Translations under genes and position numbers: made by a program
The notes under the pieces: model-generated
Databases searched by the model: none
Told to the model about the DNA's origin: nothing
Seen by the model: the letters and a program-made list of their open reading frames with translations, nothing else
In this document: positions 1 through 6,540 of the stretch, in pieces
Position numbering within the stretch: position 1 is the stretch's first letter
Layout: every line of letters starts with the position of its first letter
Assembly: GCA_964410915.1 (NCBI GenBank)
Contig: CAYPIU010000055.1
Coordinates: 1 to 8,968 of the forward strand
Length of the DNA: 8,968 bases
Reading direction: 5' to 3'
DNA from: CAZFJG01 sp964410915
Lineage (GTDB): Bacteria > Synergistota > Synergistia > Synergistales > JAFGMB01

Positions 1-494
1 GCAACGTTTTCCAACACTTCGTATTCTCTGGGTGACAATAATTCTTTCTCTATTGAACCTTTTTTATCGATGACGGAAATGTATTCCTTAACAAAAAGGG
101 ATGCATTTTCAGTACTTAAATATATTTGATCTGACATAATGAAATGAACCGCTCTAACTACTTCCTCGATATCACAATCTTTCAATAGATACCCCGAAGC
201 CCCTGCTTTTAACATTTCCAGAATATAATGTTTATTTGAATGAATGGACAGAGCCAGTATCTTTATTTCAGGCAGTTCTCTTTTGAGAGTTCTTGTGACT
301 TGAATGCCATCAATATCCGGAAGTGTTATATCCATAATTATCACATCCGGCCTTTCGGCACGGACTGCATCTATTGTTGACTGTCCATCACCGGTTTCAC
401 ACAAAACCTTGAGATCTTTTTCTTCGGATAATATGCTGCTTAGACCTTTCCGGGTAACTGGATGATCATCAGCTATAATTATTTTAATAGTCAT
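1..494 (-). CDS. NarL/FixJ-type response regulator, C-terminus cut by window edge
   Basis: Reading leftward from the ATG at 494, the frame is open to the window edge and gives 164 residues. Residues 1-120 form a receiver (REC) domain: acidic pair D9/D10 in IIADDHP, phospho-acceptor D55 in IIMDITLPD, Ser at 83 and conserved K105 in GYLLKD. A linker follows, then LSPREYEVLENV (about 153-164), the start of a LuxR-type helix-turn-helix. The rest of the DNA-binding domain lies outside the window. The partner is clearly the kinase just upstream: the ATG lies inside the kinase's last codons, an 11-bp overlap (484-494), so translation is probably coupled; only a weak GGATGG-like ribosome site is visible. 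The predicted role is a DNA-binding transcription factor phosphorylated by that kinase. Targets are not visible; the flanking transport and hydrolase genes are the obvious guess. The family call is secure. Confidence 0.95.
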   Translation of the reverse strand, partial: MTIKIIIADDHPVTRKGLSSILSEEKDLKVLCETGDGQSTIDAVRAERPDVIIMDITLPDIDGIQVTRTLKRELPEIKILALSIHSNKHYILEMLKAGASGYLLKDCDIEEVVRAVHFIMSDQIYLSTENASLFVKEYISVIDKKGSIEKELLSPREYEVLENV

Positions 495-2520
495 TTTTTT
501 TGTTTCCATCCCATTCCTGGCAATTTTCTATAGGTATCGTAAGCATCGCTCTGGTACCTTTACCAATTGTTGATTTTACATGCAGTGAGCCTCTATAGTA
601 TTTCAATCTTTCCCGTATACTGAAAAGACCAAAACCTTTTTTCTCGGAGAATATCTTTTCATCATGAAATCCTCTCCCATTATCAACGACAGATAACCAC
701 AGATTATTGTTTTCAACACCACTGTAAAGGGTAACCATATCTGCATCAGCATGTTTTATGACATTATAAAAAAGCTCACGGATCATCTGGAATAACAGAA
801 CTTCAACATCCTGGTCTATGACAATGCATTTTTCAAGACCATAAATATTGAAACAGATGTTCAAAGGATTGAAGATCTCCTCACCAAGATTGTCGATCGC
901 AGCTATCAGTCCAAGATCATATAATACAGGTGAACTGAGTTCAAAGGTTAACTCTCTTGTGGTCTGAATAATTTTATTCACCTGCGCTAAACAGTTATAC
1001 ATTGGTTCATTTGATACAGATGTAGCTTTATTATCTTTCATTGCTTTCTGAATATCCCTCTTCAGGGCCACAAGGTTATGCCCTACATCATCATGAAGCA
1101 ATGTGGCAATTTTTCTGCGAACTCTTTCTTCAGCAAGAGAAAGCTCCCTTGTCAGCGAACGGAGATCGTTTTGATAAGCATTCAACTGTATTTCAGCTTC
1201 TTTAATTTCCGTAGTATCGTAACAAATACCGATCACACCGGTTACAGTTTGTTCATTATCAAAAAGAGGCTCCAGCCTGCAACTGAAAAAATGATCTTTC
1301 CAGAACAATTCAAATTCCGAATTCTGACCGTTAAGAACTTCCTTATGCTTTTGTGCGACATTCGATTTTGTTTTTGAACCCCGAAAGAAATTATCCAGTG
1401 TTATATTACTTTGCCTGTTACCCTCAAGACCTATAACTGATAACGCCGAGCCCTCAATTGAATTAATATAGAGTTCCTGGTCTGTAGTCCATATAATAGC
1501 CGGAATCTGGCTTACTAAAAGATCGAGCCTTTTTTCATTGCGAGCGATTTTTTCCTCAGAGATCTTTCTGTCTGTAATATCTGAAAAGATAACAGCCAGA
1601 TAATTATTCCACGGGATAAAAAACATACCTTCAAGATATTTTCCTATATCCGGAACATATATTTCGAATTTTTCAGGTTGAGAAGAATTCGACACTTTGG
1701 AAATAAGATCCTGGAATATCGCAGAAGTCCGGGGGAATATATCTGTTATTGTTCTGCCTTCGAGAGCATTTGCGTGTAAACCTGTCAGATCTTCAAATGA
1801 AGGGTTTACCTCAAGAACATACCCATCGTAAAAAAGTTTCTCCGGAGAACAGAGGACTTCCATGATAGCAAAAGGACTCTTCATCCTGTTGAAAAGCATT
1901 CTGTATTTCTGTTCACTTTCCTTGAGGGCTTTCTCAAAACTTTTCTGGAATTCAAGCTGTTTTGTCAGCTGAAGATTAGCATAACCCCTGTGGGAAATAT
2001 TACTGGCAATAATCCACAAAAAATCCAATGCCTTTAAAAATTCTTCAGTCGTTGCATTCTCATTATCTTCAAAAACATCCAGAAGCAGACTGGATTCAAC
2101 CCCTATGACCCGAGAGTATTCTTTGAGTCTTTCCCTGCTGACACCTATCGATTTATGAGATATCTGCCAGTTTGCAATATGTTTGTCTTTAACAATTATT
2201 GGAGCACTCGCATCTATGAAACCACAGCTCAGACATTTCTGATATGCCGGCCTTAAATTGTTCGCAGCCATTGAACCCAGTACCATATCCGATTTTCTGC
2301 ATCTCTTCAGCCCCTCGGGAGTAGATCTTATTATCTGACAGACTTTATTAATATTGCTGGGTTCAGTAATTGGTTCCCCATGAATATCCGTGATCAGGGA
2401 ATAAACATCAAATGTTTCAGCAAAAGCATCCTGTATCTCCTGAAGTTCCTCTAAAGATATAAGATCAAGGAGAACGAAATCAGTTTGACTTGAGGGACTG
2501 GTTATTTGTTCATCGCTCAT
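484..2520 (-). CDS. Cytoplasmic PocR-PAS-PAS sensor histidine kinase (HisKA_3/NarX-type transmitter)
   Basis: A 678-residue protein with no membrane segment or signal peptide, so it is a cytoplasmic sensor. Residues about 15-180 match the PocR ligand-binding domain, with cysteines C61, C74, C96 and C99 and the pattern CQIIRSTPEG..C..SD followed by PI....IANWQ. Two PAS domains follow (about 200-320, ending in SDITDRK, and about 325-445, ending in CYDTTEIKEAE). The transmitter is of the NarL-partner type: HisKA_3 dimerisation helix with phospho-acceptor H476 in LLHDDVGH, then HATPase with N-box N586 (RELFYNVIKHA), G1 box DNGRGF (613-618) and GFGL (629-632). All catalytic motifs are intact. The start is the ATG at 2520, with a GGAG-like site about 12 nt upstream. 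The stop lies within the regulator gene. PocR domains are thought to bind small organic metabolites; the ligand here is unknown. It probably controls the neighbouring transport and catabolic genes. Confidence 0.93.
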   Translation of the reverse strand: MSDEQITSPSSQTDFVLLDLISLEELQEIQDAFAETFDVYSLITDIHGEPITEPSNINKVCQIIRSTPEGLKRCRKSDMVLGSMAANNLRPAYQKCLSCGFIDASAPIIVKDKHIANWQISHKSIGVSRERLKEYSRVIGVESSLLLDVFEDNENATTEEFLKALDFLWIIASNISHRGYANLQLTKQLEFQKSFEKALKESEQKYRMLFNRMKSPFAIMEVLCSPEKLFYDGYVLEVNPSFEDLTGLHANALEGRTITDIFPRTSAIFQDLISKVSNSSQPEKFEIYVPDIGKYLEGMFFIPWNNYLAVIFSDITDRKISEEKIARNEKRLDLLVSQIPAIIWTTDQELYINSIEGSALSVIGLEGNRQSNITLDNFFRGSKTKSNVAQKHKEVLNGQNSEFELFWKDHFFSCRLEPLFDNEQTVTGVIGICYDTTEIKEAEIQLNAYQNDLRSLTRELSLAEERVRRKIATLLHDDVGHNLVALKRDIQKAMKDNKATSVSNEPMYNCLAQVNKIIQTTRELTFELSSPVLYDLGLIAAIDNLGEEIFNPLNICFNIYGLEKCIVIDQDVEVLLFQMIRELFYNVIKHADADMVTLYSGVENNNLWLSVVDNGRGFHDEKIFSEKKGFGLFSIRERLKYYRGSLHVKSTIGKGTRAMLTIPIENCQEWDGNKKNDY

Positions 2521-2573
2521 TACACTTGTTCTCTCCAGTTCAAGAATAATAGATTTAAAAAAGATCCTTTATG

Positions 2574-2601
2574 ATAATACACTCTCATTCTGATCGAGCA
2601 A
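2574..2601 (-). promoter_or_regulatory. Possible promoter of the kinase/regulator pair
   Basis: On the minus strand, TTGCTC (2601-2596) is separated by 16 nt from TATTAT (2579-2574), about 55 bp ahead of the kinase ATG. The -10 matches the consensus at five of six positions but the -35 matches at only three. It begins where the upstream hairpin ends, which would fit a new transcript starting after the symporter gene. AT-rich sequence produces such matches by chance, so this is tentative. Confidence 0.28.
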
Positions 2602-2632
2602 TGGGGCTGCCCCGATTCAAAGGCAACCCCAT
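2601..2632 (-). terminator. Strong hairpin after the symporter gene, no U-tract
   Basis: ATGGGGCTGCC (2601-2611) and GGCAACCCCAT (2622-2632) pair over 11 bp with a single G-U wobble and a 10-nt loop. The hairpin lies about 30 nt past the symporter's tandem stop (TAG then TAA). No T-run follows on either strand, so it is not a textbook intrinsic terminator. It may mark the end of the symporter message, protect its 3' end from exonucleases, or sit between symporter and kinase genes that are partly co-transcribed. The pairing is certain; the role is not. Confidence 0.55.
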
Positions 2633-2661
2633 CCATTAAAGATCATGATGTTAAAAAATTA

Positions 2662-4053
2662 CTATTTGCCTTTAACTTCCTTTTTCAATTCTGCAAATTC
2701 ATTACTTGCAAAATATTCTTTAGCAAGTTTTACAACTTTACCGTTAAGTATCAATAATGCGGTCAGACTCGTTAATACTGCCAGTCCCAATGCCACATCC
2801 GCAGTAGCCCATATCGGCCTCAAGGCCATCTTTGCTCCGACAACACTGAGGATTATCCAGATCACTCTGAATGGCAGAATGAACTTATTCCCCATCCTTT
2901 TGCCGAAAAGATAGGATGCCGCTGTCTCACCATACCAGGACCAGCCTATAACTGTTGACAGGGCAAATAGAATAACTGAGATCGCAATAAAAATACCGCC
3001 AAAAGAACCAAAGGCGCTTTCAAACGCTCTTATTGAAAGGACAGCACCATCAGCACCGGTAGACCATGCACCAGTGACAATGATAGCCAAAGCTGTTGCT
3101 GTTCCAATTACAATAGTGTCAAGAAATACTTCAACGATTCCATACATACCCTGCTCAGCAGCGTATTTTACTCTGGCTGCACTATGTGCTATGGGAGCAC
3201 TTCCACAACCTGCCTCATTAGAAAAGACACCCCTTGCAATTCCGAAGCGTACTGCCTGTGATACTGTTGCACCCGCAAAACCGCCAACTGCTGAATGGCC
3301 ACCGAATGCACCCTGGAAAATGAGAACGAAAGCATTAGGTATCTCTCTGGCATACATAACTAATATGATCAGAGATCCAATGATATAGATCCCAGACATA
3401 ACAGGCACAAGCAGCGAGGTGAATTTCCCTATCCTTTGAATACCACCAAAAATGACCAATGCAATAATAGCTGCAAAGATAATACCTGAAACTATAGGCG
3501 GTACTCCATATTCCGCAAGTGAAAGGGCTGCCGTATTTGTTTGAACCATATTACAATTTACGTAAGCAACAAAAAGCATTGCAAGTGCAAAGAAAAAGCC
3601 CATAACAGGAAGATTCATGGCTTTGCGCCAGATATACATGGCGCCACCCCTCATGATCCCGGCATTATCTTTTTCGCGATAAGCCATTGCAAGGGTAATT
3701 TCTCCAAACTTGGTTGCCATACCGACCAGAGCAGCCACCCACATCCAGAACATTGCACCAGGACCGCCAATAGCTATGGCAGTAGCTACTCCAGCAATGT
3801 TTCCGACTCCAACTGTGGAAGAAAGCGCAGTTGCAAGTGCCTGGAAAGAAGATATCTCTCCCTCTCCGTCTCCCGGTCCGGATTTCTGGTTTCTCATCTT
3901 GTGAAGAACAAGCTTAAGACTGAATACCAGGTTTGTTATCTGAACAAAGCCAAGTCTGACAGTCAATAAGAGTCCTGTACCAACAAGAAGCCATATCATA
4001 TAAGGTCCCCAGATTATTCCGGATATTCTGCCAATGATCTCTGCGTAACTCAC
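2662..4053 (-). CDS. AGCS-family sodium:alanine/glycine symporter
   Basis: A 463-residue, very hydrophobic inner-membrane protein with about ten or eleven predicted helices, a normal length for the alanine/glycine:cation symporter family (AlsT/AgcS/DagA type). Signature segments are SSTVGVGNIAGVATAI (79-94) followed by GGPGAMFWMW (96-105), and the strongly conserved GVFSNEAGCGSAPIAHSAA (275-293). Members import alanine and/or glycine with Na+ (some use H+), and characterised AgcS accepts both D- and L-alanine; the exact substrate cannot be read from sequence. The start is GTG at 4053, set by GGAGG 9 nt upstream; the ATG nearer that site (ATG ACA TAG) meets an immediate stop. The gene ends with tandem stops TAG TAA. 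It lies 84 bp downstream of the alpha/beta hydrolase and on the same strand as the SHMT-like gene, which fits uptake of a small amino acid used by the neighbouring enzymes. Confidence 0.95.
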   Translation of the reverse strand: MSYAEIIGRISGIIWGPYMIWLLVGTGLLLTVRLGFVQITNLVFSLKLVLHKMRNQKSGPGDGEGEISSFQALATALSSTVGVGNIAGVATAIAIGGPGAMFWMWVAALVGMATKFGEITLAMAYREKDNAGIMRGGAMYIWRKAMNLPVMGFFFALAMLFVAYVNCNMVQTNTAALSLAEYGVPPIVSGIIFAAIIALVIFGGIQRIGKFTSLLVPVMSGIYIIGSLIILVMYAREIPNAFVLIFQGAFGGHSAVGGFAGATVSQAVRFGIARGVFSNEAGCGSAPIAHSAARVKYAAEQGMYGIVEVFLDTIVIGTATALAIIVTGAWSTGADGAVLSIRAFESAFGSFGGIFIAISVILFALSTVIGWSWYGETAASYLFGKRMGNKFILPFRVIWIILSVVGAKMALRPIWATADVALGLAVLTSLTALLILNGKVVKLAKEYFASNEFAELKKEVKGK

Positions 4054-4083
4054 TATGTCATCCCTCCATTAAAATATGTCTAC

Positions 4084-4111
4084 ACAATAGAAACTATGAA
4101 AATATTGTCTT
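4084..4111 (-). promoter_or_regulatory. Possible symporter promoter with inverted repeat
   Basis: The 84-bp gap before the symporter contains, on the minus strand, AAGACA (4111-4106), 16 nt, then TATTGT (4089-4084); each box matches four of six consensus bases. The same stretch carries an inverted repeat, ACAATA (4084-4089) with TATTGT (4103-4108), and an inner ATAG-AAA-CTAT. This could be a weak promoter with an operator, giving the symporter its own transcript. It could also be chance in AT-rich DNA. Confidence 0.28.
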
Positions 4112-4137
4112 CACCTATAAAAAAATTAATACGATCT

Positions 4138-4992
4138 TTATTCTGGTACTAAGTCTCTTTTTGAAAGCCAATCCAGTATTACCTCTGCAAGACTGACCCT
4201 TTTGCTGTGAAATGAATGAGTCGCATCTAAAATAACTTGCTGAACATTGAGGGGATCATGGGCATTCGACGAGAGTTTGCCATATAAGGGATCATGATGT
4301 AATTCAGGTTCTGAAACGGCATCTCTGGATCCGGAGATCAAGAGAATATTTTGATCCTTTCCTGAAAAGGAAAGGTTGTTAAGATCCCAATCCTCCTTTC
4401 TCCCGTTAATTTCATCGAATAAAACATTTACCCCTGTTCCCTTCAAAGGAACTATACATTCCTCGAACATCTGCTTCGTTTTAATATAATGATCTCTGTC
4501 TCTGCCGAGTTCCTTAGCTACAACTCCAAGGTTATATCCTGCAATGGAGATAACATATTTGATGGAGCTGTTTTTTGAACCATTAATAAGGGCTGAGAAA
4601 CCTCCCATACTGTGACCCATGAGTATCATGCTGTCTTTTTGGATCCGTAGATCTCTGGCCCAATCATCAGAGAGAAGCATTTCTATCATTCTTTCCGTAT
4701 CATCGAGAACATTCTGGAAAGAAAAATCGCCTTCACTACCCCATGATCCTCGATAATGAAAAACTATCACATTAAAACCGGCTCTTCTTAATATCTGGGC
4801 AAGATCAAAATTTCTTTCACTTCCCGGAAAACCGTGTAACAAAAGGATGGTCGGATGAGGCCCCTCACCCTGGGGTTTATAAATAACACCGAAACAGCGA
4901 CTTCCGTCACTTTCCATGACAAGATCCGCCATATCTGGTGGAAAGTTTTCATCGATTATATCGATATCAGTGAAAATGCAGGGATACTTCAT
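4138..4992 (-). CDS. Alpha/beta-fold serine hydrolase (DLH/acyl-peptidase-like), substrate unknown
   Basis: A 284-residue single-domain alpha/beta hydrolase with no signal peptide, hence probably cytoplasmic. The catalytic parts are in the usual order: oxyanion-hole HG at 53-54 in LLLHGFPGSERN, a conserved FHYRGSWGSEGDF segment (78-90), nucleophile S128 in the elbow GHSMGG, acid D224 in LLISGSRD, and base H259 in DATHSFHSKR near the C-terminus. The layout resembles dienelactone-hydrolase or acylaminoacyl-peptidase-like esterases and peptidases. Residues about 160-215 form the likely cap insert that would set specificity. The start at 4992 has an excellent AGGAGG 6 nt upstream. The gene is preceded by a terminator-like hairpin ending about 20 nt before its ATG and is followed after 84 bp by the symporter. 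Family and triad are clear. The substrate, perhaps an ester or amide of an amino acid, is inference from context. Confidence 0.85.
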   Translation of the reverse strand: MKYPCIFTDIDIIDENFPPDMADLVMESDGSRCFGVIYKPQGEGPHPTILLLHGFPGSERNFDLAQILRRAGFNVIVFHYRGSWGSEGDFSFQNVLDDTERMIEMLLSDDWARDLRIQKDSMILMGHSMGGFSALINGSKNSSIKYVISIAGYNLGVVAKELGRDRDHYIKTKQMFEECIVPLKGTGVNVLFDEINGRKEDWDLNNLSFSGKDQNILLISGSRDAVSEPELHHDPLYGKLSSNAHDPLNVQQVILDATHSFHSKRVSLAEVILDWLSKRDLVPE

Positions 4993-5006
4993 ATTTAACC
5001 TCCTTT

Positions 5007-5042
5007 AAAAATGCAGGTTCATCAAAACACTGATGAACCTGC
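5007..5042 (-). terminator. Intrinsic terminator between SHMT-like and hydrolase genes
   Basis: GCAGGTTCATCA (5013-5024) and TGATGAACCTGC (5031-5042) form a perfect 12-bp stem with a 6-nt loop. On the minus strand the stem is followed by A and five T (5011-5007). The hairpin begins 12 nt after the SHMT-like stop codon. The T-run merges almost directly into the hydrolase ribosome site (AGGAGG, 5004-4999), leaving no room for a separate promoter. Read-through would therefore be needed to express the hydrolase unless it has a promoter inside the upstream gene. Confidence 0.8.
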
Positions 5043-5054
5043 TCTGTAATCAAA

Positions 5055-6293
5055 TTAATAACTGACCGGATAACTGGCACACAATTGAAGGACTTCTTCA
5101 GATAGCCTTGATCCAACTGCCTGATCATCAATATTACTCAGACATTCCGTAATTATTCGAGCAATCTGTTTCATTTCTTCTTCCTTCATTCCCCTCATGG
5201 CCGCTACAGTTGTTCCGATCCTGATACCGCTCGTTATCCAGGGTTTTTCAGGATCAAATGGCACAACATTTCTATTCACAATAAGTCCTATACTCTCGAG
5301 TGCTTTTTCTCCAGCTTTACCGGTAATTCCAAAACTCCTGAGATCCAGGACCAGAATATGAGAATCTGTTCCTCCTGTAACAACATCAAAACCATGCTCC
5401 TTCAGAGAGGATGCCAACATTTTGGAATCAGATATTACCTGTCCGGCTATATCCTGGAATTCTTTCTTTAAGGCGATACCGAAACAATTCGCCTTTGCTG
5501 CCATAATATTCGGCATCATTGAACCCTGTATTCCGGGGAATACCGCCCTGTCAACCTGTTTTGCATATTTTCCCCTGCAGAGAATGCATCCTCCCCTTGG
5601 ACCGGGTAGAGTCTTATACATGGAAAAATTAACAAAATCCGCATGATCCACAGGATTCTTATGAATACCGGCAGCAATAAAACCCACAGTATGCGCAACA
5701 TCTGCCAGAAGCATTGCAGATACTTCATCGGCTATTTCCCTGAGCCTGGACCAGTCTACTTCTCTGGGATAACTGCTTGCTCCCCCCACTATCAATTTTG
5801 GCCTATGCTTAAGAGCCAACTCTCGAACATTTTCATAGTCTATTGTTCCGGTTTCTTTACTGACACCGTAATGAATGAATTCGTATAAACTTGTAGCAAC
5901 ATTTAATGGATGCCCGTGGGATAAATGCCCACCGGAAGACAGATCCATTGCAAGAATAGTATCTCCTTTTTCAAGCACACCAAGATAAACTGCCAGGTTT
6001 GTATTTGCACCGCAGTGAGCCTGAACATTAACATGTTCCGCATGAAACAGTTTTTTTGCTCTTTCAATAGCAAGGTTTTCCATTTCATCCAGAAAAATAC
6101 CACCGGCGTAATAACGTTTACCGGGATAGCCTTCGATAGTTCTATTTGTAAGGATACTTCCGCTTGCCTCCATAACAGACATTGGTGCCAGACTCTGTGA
6201 AGCTATAAGATCAAGACACGAATTTTGTCTCGTTCTTTCATTTTCAATGATATTTTTTAATTCTGGATCATCTGCCAAAGTGTTTCTGAGCAT
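5055..6293 (-). CDS. Divergent serine hydroxymethyltransferase-family PLP enzyme
   Basis: A 412-residue SHMT-family fold-type I PLP enzyme, the normal family length. Numbering here starts from an upstream ATG at 6314; the preferred start is Met8 (6293), which has AAGGGTGG 7 nt upstream and aligns with the usual SHMT N-terminus, whereas the first ATG has no ribosome site. Conserved: EGYPGKRYY (61-69), SGGHLSHG (127-134), H130, D205 and H208 in DVAH, PLP lysine K234, the folate-type asparagine N349 and carboxylate-binding R365 in SGIRIGT. Changed from canonical: IASE to IASQ (40), NKYAEG to NRTIEG (Tyr to T59), PHSGSQAN to AHCGANTN (98-106), TTHK to SMYK (His to Y233), QGGP..H to QGSMMPN. SHMT makes serine from glycine and methylene-tetrahydrofolate; these changes raise the possibility of aldolase or other substrates. 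It diverges from the M20D operon. The family call is firm, the reaction uncertain, so no symbol is given. Confidence 0.88.
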   Translation of the reverse strand: MLRNTLADDPELKNIIENERTRQNSCLDLIASQSLAPMSVMEASGSILTNRTIEGYPGKRYYAGGIFLDEMENLAIERAKKLFHAEHVNVQAHCGANTNLAVYLGVLEKGDTILAMDLSSGGHLSHGHPLNVATSLYEFIHYGVSKETGTIDYENVRELALKHRPKLIVGGASSYPREVDWSRLREIADEVSAMLLADVAHTVGFIAAGIHKNPVDHADFVNFSMYKTLPGPRGGCILCRGKYAKQVDRAVFPGIQGSMMPNIMAAKANCFGIALKKEFQDIAGQVISDSKMLASSLKEHGFDVVTGGTDSHILVLDLRSFGITGKAGEKALESIGLIVNRNVVPFDPEKPWITSGIRIGTTVAAMRGMKEEEMKQIARIITECLSNIDDQAVGSRLSEEVLQLCASYPVSY

Positions 6294-6300
6294 GTTATTA

Positions 6301-6308
6301 CCACCCTT
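6301..6308 (-). promoter_or_regulatory. Ribosome binding site that sets the SHMT-like start
   Basis: AAGGGTGG on the minus strand, 7 nt ahead of the ATG at 6293. It lies inside codons 3-5 of the longer frame that would begin at 6314. That longer start has no purine-rich site at a proper distance, so the internal ATG is the better start. Confidence 0.65.
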
Positions 6309-6348
6309 ATCCATAAATTGATATTATTAAGATCCCTGATTTAAAACT

Positions 6349-6377
6349 ATGTTAGGTTTTGTTAAACAGTTTTACAA
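6349..6377 (-). promoter_or_regulatory. Candidate promoter for the SHMT-like gene
   Basis: On the minus strand TTGTAA (6377-6372) and TAACAT (6354-6349) are 17 nt apart, each matching four of six sigma-70 consensus positions. Transcription would start near 6342, leaving a leader of about 50 nt, too short for a known glycine or folate riboswitch. The -35 overlaps one copy of the TTTTACAATC decamer. Confidence 0.45.
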
Positions 6378-6379
6378 TC
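6370..6379 (+). repeat. Decamer TTTTACAATC, copy 1
   Basis: The ten bases TTTTACAATC are found here over the leftward -35 box and again at 6458-6467 over the rightward -10 box, 88 bp apart in the same divergent control region. A shared regulator site is possible, but a 10-bp AT-rich match can arise by chance. Confidence 0.4.
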
Positions 6380-6437
6380 AGGCTTAAACCCTATTCTTCT
6401 GTAAGAAAATTACTGAATCGTAACAAGATTAGTACAA

Positions 6438-6466
6438 TTGACCTGCAGACTGATAGATTTTACAAT
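6438..6466 (+). promoter_or_regulatory. Sigma-70-type promoter of the M20D operon
   Basis: TTGACC (6438-6443) and TACAAT (6461-6466) with the ideal 17-bp spacer. Each hexamer matches five of six consensus positions. Transcription should begin near 6473, giving a leader of about 68 nt before the ATG at 6541. This is the best promoter visible in the window. Confidence 0.75.
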
Positions 6467-6470
6467 CTAT
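6453..6470. promoter_or_regulatory. 18-bp palindrome on the -10 box, operator-like
   Basis: ATAGATT (6453-6459), TTAC, AATCTAT (6464-6470): a perfect 7-bp inverted repeat with a 4-bp centre. It covers the -10 hexamer of the rightward promoter and includes copy 2 of TTTTACAATC (6458-6467). A dimeric repressor bound here would block RNA polymerase. The cognate protein is not identified. An activator would normally sit upstream of the -35, so this position argues for repression. Confidence 0.5.
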
Positions 6471-6526
6471 TGGTTTAATTCAATAAATAAAATTAAGCGT
6501 TTCGCTATCTCTTAAAGATATTCCCT

Positions 6527-6533
6527 AAGGAGG
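6527..6533 (+). promoter_or_regulatory. Strong Shine-Dalgarno of the first M20D gene
   Basis: AAGGAGG, 7 nt before the ATG at 6541, a near-perfect match to the 16S tail. It fixes the start codon of the first amidohydrolase and suggests efficient translation. Confidence 0.9.
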
Positions 6534-6540
6534 ATCCTAT

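Noticed and set aside
2549..2556. ATAGATTT ahead of the kinase as a half-site of the 6453-6470 palindrome
   Set aside because: Only eight AT-rich bases match and the second arm is degenerate, so it is indistinguishable from chance.
3541..3969. 142-codon plus-strand open frame opposite the symporter
   Set aside because: It is antisense to a well-conserved membrane protein, has low-complexity composition and no ribosome site. The other long opposite-strand frames under real genes were dismissed for the same reason.
5055..6293. Low-specificity threonine aldolase (LtaE family)
   Set aside because: Length and the motifs EGYPGKRYY, SGGHLSHG, KTLPGPRGG and SGIRIGT are those of the SHMT family, not LtaE. 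Aldolase activity remains possible as a function.
6294..6314. Longer SHMT-like start at the ATG at 6314
   Set aside because: There is no ribosome site ahead of it, whereas Met8 has AAGGGTGG 7 nt upstream and matches the usual SHMT N-terminus.
6294..6540. Glycine, THF or other riboswitch in the divergent control region
   Set aside because: The predicted leaders are about 50 and 68 nt, and I see no conserved aptamer core. Only a tiny AGCG-TTT-CGCT stem is visible, in the rightward leader.
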